Shown piece by piece: positions 1 to 5,274 of a DNA stretch of 5,483 nt. The notes below the pieces were generated by a model. The model made no database searches, was not told where the DNA came from, and saw only the letters and a program-made list of their open reading frames with translations. The number at the start of each line of letters is the position of its first letter. Within the stretch, counting starts at the first letter, position 1. This DNA is from Chitinivibrionales bacterium (lineage in GTDB: Bacteria > Fibrobacterota > Chitinivibrionia > Chitinivibrionales > JANQEN01), in contig JAUVGS010000172.1 in assembly GCA_030593665.1 (NCBI GenBank), positions 1-5,483 on the forward strand, in the 5' to 3' direction. The translations under genes and the position numbers were made by a program.

Positions 1-2
1 GT

Positions 3-662
3 AAAGCCATATATTACTGGGGTGATATCGGTTTGGGTCTTGATGTCCCGCTGGTTAAAATCATTCATGCGACCAGCCACAGGGTTGTTGATGCCGCGAT
101 TATTTTTAATCCTGATTTTGTCGATAATACCTATGGCGTCAATAAGATCGGCTGGAATAAGCATTCTTTTAATGCTCTGGTAAAAAGCGACCATGTCGAA
201 TTTGCATTTCTTGACGGGGCAAAAGACAGTGTTTTCCATGTAAAACTTGACTACATTACCGAGACCACCCTCACCCAATCAGGATATGCATCATTGGGAG
301 TTGAAGGCGGGGATGGTGATGTTAAAAAAGGGTCAGCATCAAATGTTTACTCATGGGGAACATCGCTCGATGATAATATTAATTACTACGAGTATGAGCT
401 ATTAGAAGATTCTCCTAAAACCGATTCTGCATTTGCTCAAAACCCGGATTATCCGTACTGGGAATTCTATGTGGTGTATCACATCTGTGTTAATACCCGT
501 GCGTTTCTACCGAGCCAATTTGATGATGTGTACATGTCATTTGTTCACGCCTCGCCAAGTAAAAACGGACCTGATACGGTGCCGGTTACTCAAAAGATCC
601 AAATCGGCCAGAATGATCCGTTTATTCATGTACAGACATTTACCGTCCCTGATATTCAATAG
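3..662 (+). CDS. C-terminal part of a large secreted/surface protein (5' truncated by window edge)
   Basis: The frame is open from the left edge, beginning K-A-I-Y-Y-W-G-D, so this is the tail of a longer protein. A TTG at 33 could be read as a start but has no ribosome-binding site, and the frame continues upstream of it. About 219 residues are visible. They are rich in aromatic residues, Asp, Asn and Gly, with alternating hydrophobic strands and no long transmembrane helix, which suits a beta-rich extracellular domain. Recognisable stretches are Y-S-W-G-T-S-L-D-D-N, then N-P-D-Y-P-Y-W-E-F-Y, then F-V-H-A-S-P-S-K near the end. I have a weak recollection of similar strings in large exported proteins of Fibrobacterota-like genomes but cannot name a family. 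There is no FlgD-like or sorting-type end, unlike the two downstream exported proteins. A terminator follows about 130 nt after the stop. The gene is solid; its function is unknown. Confidence 0.8.
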   Translation, partial: KAIYYWGDIGLGLDVPLVKIIHATSHRVVDAAIIFNPDFVDNTYGVNKIGWNKHSFNALVKSDHVEFAFLDGAKDSVFHVKLDYITETTLTQSGYASLGVEGGDGDVKKGSASNVYSWGTSLDDNINYYEYELLEDSPKTDSAFAQNPDYPYWEFYVVYHICVNTRAFLPSQFDDVYMSFVHASPSKNGPDTVPVTQKIQIGQNDPFIHVQTFTVPDIQ

Positions 663-673
663 TAATTTTTATA

Positions 674-702
674 TTCACAAATGCATCGGGGAACTGTATA
701 AT
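674..702 (+). promoter_or_regulatory. Weak sigma-70-like promoter in intergenic region
   Basis: TTCACA at 674-679 and TATAAT at 697-702 are separated by exactly 17 bp. The -10 box is perfect and the -35 box is partial. The DNA is AT-rich, so a chance match is quite possible. Transcription from here would start near 709 and meet the terminator at 794-826, giving an RNA of roughly 115-120 nt, or it could read through into the VWA gene at 928. Confidence 0.25.
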
Positions 703-793
703 AATGCATATGAGAAAATGAAATAAAAAAATCATGCAACCGTATAGGACTTGTAGATCAGGGGAAAAGTGACCCCAATTATTAATAAAAATC

Positions 794-826
794 AAAGCAC
801 CTTTTATGCAGCATAAGGTGCTTTTT
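794..826 (+). terminator. Rho-independent terminator after the first gene
   Basis: A perfect 10-bp stem pairs AAAGCACCTT (794-803) with AAGGTGCTTT (815-824) around an 11-nt loop. The 3' arm runs straight into a T-tract (822-826). The stem and U-run are the classic intrinsic-terminator layout. It sits about 130 nt after the stop of the first gene and about 100 nt before the next start, so it separates those two transcripts. The A-rich 5' side could give weak bidirectional function. Confidence 0.8.
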
Positions 827-909
827 ATATACACACTAACATGACCATACAACTCAATCAATATTTAAAAAATAAATGCCCCACTAGAAATCTATAAATC
901 CACAATGAT

Positions 910-914
910 GGAGG
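910..914 (+). promoter_or_regulatory. Ribosome-binding site for the VWA-domain gene (long spacing)
   Basis: GGAGG lies 13 nt before the ATG at 928, somewhat longer than the usual 5-10 nt. An in-frame TGA at 916-918 prevents any start further upstream. The next in-frame ATG (979) has only AAGG directly abutting it, with no usable spacing, so 928 is the preferred start. The alternative at 979 would still leave a good signal peptide. Confidence 0.6.
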
Positions 915-927
915 CTGAGTAAAAGTT

Positions 928-3663
928 ATGAAATTGAAGGCCTGCTTTTTTCAAAATTGCAAACTCCTATGTATAAGGATGTCATTAGTATTCTTGGCCT
1001 TTGGGATTTATTTAACAGGAATTCCATCTGCTGAAGAGGTGTGTGAATTTTACTTTAAAGGCTGTCCCGAGGATTATCACGGTGATACCATCGTTGTTCC
1101 CGACCATATCGTTGCTCTTTCACAGGATGTGTATGTATGTGAGCCATCAGAAGTTATAGAAAATGTCCTCGACAGCAGTGGCGGGCCTCCATCAATAGTG
1201 TTTATTATCGACCATTCCTACAGCATGCTTGGCACCGGAACCATTTATCCCGGAAGAGACCCCTACGGTGCACGGTTTCGTGTTGTTGAGGATATTATTG
1301 ATACTATTTTCTCTGTCCATCCGAAGGCAGAAATCAGCATTGTGGTATTCAGGGAAAAGCTGTACTTTGATCATCGAAACTACAGCCACTTTATCGCTCT
1401 ACCCGGCGCTGGAGACGGATCATATCTGCCCCTGCTTAAACTCAACGAGACACAGACCGGTGGCAAGACCGGTAAAGAAATTGTCCATGAAGTACTGCTG
1501 AATGATACGGTGATACTCAAGAATCCGGTATTGGGCAATATTGATGTTGAATGTGTTGACCTTGTCTATAAACCGCAATTTGGTACGGTAGGGAATACCA
1601 ATATTAATGTTGCCTTTAATGCTGCTAAGGAAGCAATGAAATTATCCAGCTATCCGAAAGAGAGTCAATTCTTCATCTTTCTATCTGATGGTAAACCGTT
1701 TAAAGGAGAAAATGATCCGAATCCATATGACTTTGTTGACGGCACTGATTGCCCAACAACTTTTACCGTTTTCTTCACTTCGGATACTACAGCTCCTGAC
1801 AGTCTGGTTCTGATGAACAGCAACATTCAAAACAATGGGTATTCAAAACTGAATCCCAAAAGTGAACTCTGGACTATCGAAGCCAATTATGATACTCTGA
1901 TGTCGCTGCTTATGACAAACGTTATTTCCAGTATCGTACTTGAATACAAATCAAAGCCATTTGAAATTACTATCAACGGGCAGACATCAACAAGTTATAA
2001 TAACCTATGGTTTCTCTATTCAAACAAGTTTGTTCTGCAGGATCAAATCTCCTATTTCAAATTCGACATTAATTATACAGTGACCAACTCGAATACCGGC
2101 ATTACTCATGACACCTCAACCCATTCTGAGTTCTGGGTTAAAATTGATACGGTACCCTCTCTCCCCGATGATTTTGATGAATGGTGCTGGGATCGAAATA
2201 TGGTCTTTTTCTATAACGGGGACACTATTTATTATGCAGATGAGACAATGGCTCAACTGGAAGTGCGGTTCTTCTGGTCTCCCGGTGATGCTGATTATAA
2301 ATACACCAACGTTCCTTTTGTCATTACCCATACGGAAGGGAACTCAAAGGACTCAGAAAATTTTCCCGGTACCAACAATACCTCCTATTTTTCAACTACC
2401 TTCTCCCGAAATGTTGCGAATGCAAATGCAGGCGATGGGACCCTGCAGCATGCCGGTGTAGACAGTATTGTTGCCATCTTCCGCAATCCGGAAATACCAC
2501 TGGATACTCTCAGGAAAGCAATACCGTTCAGAATAAGCGAATCGGTGGAGATGATTTACGGCACCTATTTTGATAGAAATGCCGACGGCTATGTTGACAG
2601 CATACCAGTAATGATTTTCGGCACCTATAACATTGCTGATATTAACGAGCTTGCCGGCGCAATCACCCTACCTGCAGAACGCGGTTTTACAATCAGCAAT
2701 ACCAGTATAATATCTGGCGGCATTGCCTTTACCGTAAATGAAAAAAATGTAAGCGATCCAAATGCACGCCCCAAAACTTACATTACCACAAATGATACAC
2801 TGGTAATACAGCAAACCATCCTGTCAAACGGCGGGTGGGTAGTGGGAAAATCAGCAATAATAATTGACAGTATGGCACCGGTTATCAACCGCGCCCATCT
2901 GACAGATATTCAGAGTGATTCAATACATGATACCCTGCTCGTTATTTTCTCTGAAAATATCGGGAATATTACCCGGAACCAACCGTTTTTTTTAAGAAAT
3001 CCGTTATCAGGAATTCAGTATTTTGCCTATCTGCACCCAATCGGTACCAGTAATAATGAAGCGGTATTCTGGGTAAATTATATCAAAGGGGTGAATGGTG
3101 AAGCCGTTGATGCAATGGAAAAAGGTGATTCTATCTGGATAAATGCGACCTTTGATCTAAATGTGTACGATGCTTTACTCAATGAACAGAAAAATCCGAA
3201 CAATGTCAGAAGGCTCCTGGAAAATGAAATAATAATTAATCCTTTCGATATAATCATTAATGGAAATACAATAATCGGCCAAACAGTAAACGTTATCCCG
3301 GATTTAGTAGTAACTCTGCTGAATATTAACAAAACCGTAAAAGATACCATGGTAATAATGATAATCCCGGATAACATAAATAATATCACATTTGGCGACT
3401 CATTACACGCTGCGACTATTGGAATATACGATCCTGTCGGCAACGAAGTCTGGATTGTTCCACCTGAAAATATCGCATTTTATAATGGCGGCGGGGATAA
3501 GACCAAGATAGCTATCTTTTTTATCTGGGATGGAAGAAACACAAACGAACGCCTTGTCGGTTCAGGGCAATATCTTGCCCTGGTAGATATACGCCGATTC
3601 ATCAAGGGTGAACAAGTAGATAAATCGCTGCAGAGAATATTTATCGGCGTTCGACGGGAATAG
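928..3663 (+). CDS. Exported von Willebrand factor A domain protein with Ig-like and FlgD-like C-terminal modules
   Basis: This 911-residue protein is probably cell-surface or secreted. The N-terminus is a signal peptide with a hydrophobic core at about residues 18-32, followed by a possible S-A-E cleavage region. A Cys-containing segment follows (about 35-75). The VWA domain begins near residue 90 in strand S-I-V-F-I-I, with complete MIDAS residues: D95-x-S97-x-S99, T224 in G-N-T-N-I, and D254 in L-S-D-G. Such domains bind a divalent cation and usually mediate protein-protein or matrix adhesion. The gap between D-x-S-x-S and the Thr is about 125 residues, against roughly 70 in typical VWA domains, so there is an insertion near 155-215. 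Downstream are beta-rich regions, an acidic loop D549-R-N-A-D-G-Y-V-D557 resembling a calcium-binding loop, and an Ig-like segment opening with I-D-S-M-A-P-V-I near 647. The end is a FlgD-like Ig module with W867-D-G-R-N. The VWA and export calls are firm; the ligand and any role in adhesion are inference. Its own promoter is not obvious, and no intrinsic terminator is seen directly after the stop. Confidence 0.9.
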   Translation: MKLKACFFQNCKLLCIRMSLVFLAFGIYLTGIPSAEEVCEFYFKGCPEDYHGDTIVVPDHIVALSQDVYVCEPSEVIENVLDSSGGPPSIVFIIDHSYSMLGTGTIYPGRDPYGARFRVVEDIIDTIFSVHPKAEISIVVFREKLYFDHRNYSHFIALPGAGDGSYLPLLKLNETQTGGKTGKEIVHEVLLNDTVILKNPVLGNIDVECVDLVYKPQFGTVGNTNINVAFNAAKEAMKLSSYPKESQFFIFLSDGKPFKGENDPNPYDFVDGTDCPTTFTVFFTSDTTAPDSLVLMNSNIQNNGYSKLNPKSELWTIEANYDTLMSLLMTNVISSIVLEYKSKPFEITINGQTSTSYNNLWFLYSNKFVLQDQISYFKFDINYTVTNSNTGITHDTSTHSEFWVKIDTVPSLPDDFDEWCWDRNMVFFYNGDTIYYADETMAQLEVRFFWSPGDADYKYTNVPFVITHTEGNSKDSENFPGTNNTSYFSTTFSRNVANANAGDGTLQHAGVDSIVAIFRNPEIPLDTLRKAIPFRISESVEMIYGTYFDRNADGYVDSIPVMIFGTYNIADINELAGAITLPAERGFTISNTSIISGGIAFTVNEKNVSDPNARPKTYITTNDTLVIQQTILSNGGWVVGKSAIIIDSMAPVINRAHLTDIQSDSIHDTLLVIFSENIGNITRNQPFFLRNPLSGIQYFAYLHPIGTSNNEAVFWVNYIKGVNGEAVDAMEKGDSIWINATFDLNVYDALLNEQKNPNNVRRLLENEIIINPFDIIINGNTIIGQTVNVIPDLVVTLLNINKTVKDTMVIMIIPDNINNITFGDSLHAATIGIYDPVGNEVWIVPPENIAFYNGGGDKTKIAIFFIWDGRNTNERLVGSGQYLALVDIRRFIKGEQVDKSLQRIFIGVRRE

Positions 3664-3780
3664 ATTCTCTATTTCCCCCAGGATAAGGTACTCAAAGTGA
3701 CCGGGCATTATCGGCAAAGTGAATAGCATACGAAAGTATAACTTGCGATTTCATCTTAAGGAATTAATATAAATTACTTA

Positions 3781-3909
3781 GTGTCTGTCCGAAAATTACC
3801 TTTTTAACGTCATTCCCGCATGCTTCTGGCGGGAATCCAGTGTTTTTGGACAAATAGAGGCATGGATTCCCGACAGAAACATTCGGGAATGACGTTTTCG
3901 GACAGACAC
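3781..3909. mobile_element. MITE-like element with IS630/Tc1-type ends, flanked by TA
   Basis: This is a 129-bp non-coding element. Its ends are perfect inverted repeats, GTGTCTGTCCGAAAA at 3781-3795 and TTTTCGGACAGACAC at 3895-3909. It is bordered on both sides by TA (3779-3780 and 3910-3911), the target duplication expected of IS630/Tc1-mariner transposition. Inside lie two 32-nt arms in inverted orientation (3808-3839 and 3863-3894) that match at 29 of 32 positions. Each arm is itself an ATTCCCG...CGGGAAT palindrome. The left side carries 12 extra bases (3796-3807) between terminal repeat and arm that the right side lacks. There is no transposase, so it would have to be moved by an enzyme encoded elsewhere. 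The structure is directly visible; assignment to the IS630 group rests on the TA target and the general layout. Confidence 0.8.
3808..3894. repeat. Nested inverted repeat of ATTCCCG/CGGGAAT palindromes inside the MITE
   Basis: The 3808-3839 arm and the reverse complement of 3863-3894 share CGTCATTCCCG, then ATG, TTCTG and CGGGAATCCA, differing at three positions. Each arm can fold alone: ATTCCCGC 3812-3819 with GCGGGAAT 3829-3836, and ATTCCCGA 3866-3873 with TCGGGAAT 3883-3890. The arms can also pair with each other into one long hairpin with a 23-nt loop (3840-3862). Repeats of this GTCATTCCCG...CGGGAATCC kind are, from general knowledge, widespread intergenic repeats in many bacterial genomes. 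Confidence 0.75.
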
Positions 3910-4148
3910 TACCTAGTTCTGAGATTATTTATTCCTTACCGGGTCAAAGCACCGTTTTACCGTATACAAAAACATTTTTTAGTACCTTATGAAATCGGGC
4001 AAACAAAGCGCAATGTCACTTTTTTAGACTTATACCAATATTTTTTATACGCATAATAGCAGCCAACCAACTCTTAAAACACCCTCTTACTACACCTTAA
4101 TAACAATTATACCAATGAGTTATATAATTATAGTGTTGTTTTTCAGTT

Positions 4149-4177
4149 TTGCAATAAAAAGGCAATGGAAATATAAT
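4149..4177 (+). promoter_or_regulatory. Sigma-70-type promoter for the CarboxypepD_reg-like gene
   Basis: TTGCAA (4149-4154) and TATAAT (4172-4177) are separated by 17 bp, which is close to consensus with a perfect -10. Transcription would start near 4184, giving a leader of roughly 140 nt before the ATG at 4322. The pair lies upstream of the gene in the correct orientation and is the best promoter in the window. The AT-rich context leaves some room for chance. Confidence 0.55.
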
Positions 4178-4192
4178 TTATTTTTTTATTGC
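4151..4192. repeat. 10-bp inverted repeat bracketing the promoter -10 region
   Basis: GCAATAAAAA (4151-4160) and TTTTTATTGC (4183-4192) are perfect inverted copies, 22 bp apart. The left half overlaps the -35 element and the right half overlaps the expected transcription start. It could be an operator for a dimeric regulator. It could also be a weak hairpin followed by TTTT (4193-4196) acting as a terminator for upstream transcription. The sequence alone does not choose between these. Confidence 0.45.
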
Positions 4193-4309
4193 TTTTAGCC
4201 TGAAAATTTTATACATTTATACCATGGGGTTCTGTTTCAACGAAAAGATATTTCAATGAAATCATATACGAATTTACAATCACTTTTATCCAATACAAAT
4301 TCTTTCACC

Positions 4310-4314
4310 GGAGG
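4310..4314 (+). promoter_or_regulatory. Strong ribosome-binding site deciding the start at 4322
   Basis: GGAGG lies 7 nt before ATG 4322, an ideal spacing. The longer open frame starting at ATG 4256 has no purine-rich site before it and would put 22 polar residues ahead of a typical signal peptide. The 4322 start is therefore preferred. Confidence 0.85.
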
Positions 4315-4321
4315 TAGCTAT

Positions 4322-5260
4322 ATGTCAATTCTACAAAACATCACCAAACTAATGTTTGTCGTAATAAACCTGCTTCTAATCTCATCCCTTGCCTATGGAT
4401 ATGATGTTTCCGGAACCGTATTTGAAGATGACAGTATTACCGTTATTTCGGAAGCGGAAATCTATGCGTATGAAAAAGGAACCGATGACGCTAATATTCC
4501 TCCTGTTTGTGTGGTACAAACCGTCGCTGATCAGAATGGTAAGTATACTGTTACGCTTGATGGGGCTGCACAGAAGTACTATATCATGGCCGAAAGCGTT
4601 GATATCAGCAAAGGATTCGGCAAAAGAATCAAAAAGTGGATTTCCGGAGCAACAACAACAGCACACGTCTATATGGAGGTAGCTCATGAGGGGTTTACAA
4701 ACATTACCGGAACTATTACCAATACGAGCGGTGACCCGGTCCCTGACGCAAAAGTTGTTCTTCGCGCAAAAGTATCGACCGGCGGACCTGCCCGTTTTAA
4801 TGTTGACTCAGCCGTAACCGGCGCTGATGGTAAATATGTTATCACCAATGCACAGGTTATGGTGCCGGAGACTGTTGGTGAAGTTGTTGCATCTTTTCAT
4901 ATATCTGCGGCCGGGTATGATGACGGTGTGGTTAACCCGCTTGATATGATTGTTGGTTCTGAAATGGTTATAGACTTTGTACTTACCGGTGGTGCAGACA
5001 TTATCGTTGCCGGCAGTAAAAAAATAAATTACACACTCACACCGTATTATGGACCGAATGGTACGTCAATTATAATCAATGGCATATCAGCGCCGTCACA
5101 GGTCAGAATATTTACCGCCAACGGCTCAAAAATCGGGGATCACTTCATTACAGCCGAGAGAAACAGGATTCAGACCAAAAATTGCTTCAGCCGACAGGTT
5201 CTGATTGTTGAAGTGGTGTCAGGCGTGAAGAGAAGCATACATACGTTGTTTCTGAAATAG
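4322..5260 (+). CDS. Exported protein with two CarboxypepD_reg-like beta domains and a sorting-type C-terminus
   Basis: From the ATG at 4322 the product is 312 residues. Residues 1-26 form a signal peptide (K9, hydrophobic core 10-20, probable cleavage after A-Y-G26). Two beta-sandwich repeats of the carboxypeptidase-regulatory type follow. The first (about 28-100) begins V-S-G-T-V and includes A-D-Q-N-G-K-Y; the second (about 126-223) begins I-T-G-T-I, has D-P-V-P-D-A-K-V and G-A-D-G-K-Y, and ends in V-I-D-F-V-L. Such domains are structural or binding modules in exported proteins; there is no peptidase catalytic domain here. Residues 261-312 (V-R-I-F-T-A-N-G-S-K-I-G to the end L-F-L-K) resemble a type IX secretion C-terminal sorting domain, but lack the usual G-x-Y strand motif, having Q-V-L-I-V-E-V instead. 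Secretion through the inner membrane is well supported; type IX export is inference. It has its own promoter and is followed after 14 nt by the next gene. Specific function unknown. Confidence 0.85.
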   Translation: MSILQNITKLMFVVINLLLISSLAYGYDVSGTVFEDDSITVISEAEIYAYEKGTDDANIPPVCVVQTVADQNGKYTVTLDGAAQKYYIMAESVDISKGFGKRIKKWISGATTTAHVYMEVAHEGFTNITGTITNTSGDPVPDAKVVLRAKVSTGGPARFNVDSAVTGADGKYVITNAQVMVPETVGEVVASFHISAAGYDDGVVNPLDMIVGSEMVIDFVLTGGADIIVAGSKKINYTLTPYYGPNGTSIIINGISAPSQVRIFTANGSKIGDHFITAERNRIQTKNCFSRQVLIVEVVSGVKRSIHTLFLK

Positions 5261-5263
5261 CAA

Positions 5264-5269
5264 AAGGGA
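5264..5269 (+). promoter_or_regulatory. Ribosome-binding site for the last, partial gene
   Basis: AAGGGA lies 5 nt before ATG 5275, directly after the stop of the preceding gene (TAG 5258-5260). It supports 5275 as a real start and tight operon-like coupling of the two genes. Confidence 0.6.
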
Positions 5270-5274
5270 CCACT

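Larger units (their letters stand above)
3664..4148. other. Gene-free AT-rich intergenic spacer containing the miniature element
   Basis: I find no gene in this long spacer. Short open frames overlapping the miniature element have no ribosome-binding site and no protein-like composition. Apart from the element at 3781-3909 it holds a direct CAAAGTGA repeat (3693-3700 and 3715-3722) and inverted copies of ATAAGGTACT (3683-3692, with AGTACCTTAT at 3981-3990) either side of the element. It also holds two copies of TTATACCAAT (4030-4039 and 4107-4116). No clear intrinsic terminator for the upstream VWA gene was found. Confidence 0.6.

Noticed and set aside
640..861. 73-residue minus-strand open frame in the first intergenic region
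   Set aside because: It runs through the terminator hairpin, lacks a ribosome-binding site and has low-complexity hydrophobic content.
3078..3443. 121-residue minus-strand open frame with hydrophobic stretches
   Set aside because: It lies fully inside the VWA protein gene on the opposite strand. Its hydrophobicity comes from AT-rich codons of the real gene, and no start signals are seen.
3781..3909. CRISPR array or intrinsic terminator as an explanation for the repeats
   Set aside because: There are only two repeat arms, in inverted rather than direct orientation, with no regular spacers. The perfect outer ends, TA flanks and absence of a T-tract fit a transposable element better.
3820..4056. 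78-residue open frame on the + strand overlapping the miniature element
   Set aside because: It starts inside the palindromic arm of the MITE, has no ribosome-binding site and reads through non-coding repeat and AT-rich spacer.
4256..4321. 22-residue N-terminal extension of the CarboxypepD_reg-like protein
   Set aside because: ATG 4256 has no ribosome-binding site, while ATG 4322 has GGAGG at 7 nt and begins a normal signal peptide.
4389..4682. 97-residue + strand open frame with a poly-Gln stretch
   Set aside because: It is an out-of-frame reading of the well-supported exported-protein gene; the Gln run comes from a Thr-coding ACA run in the real frame.
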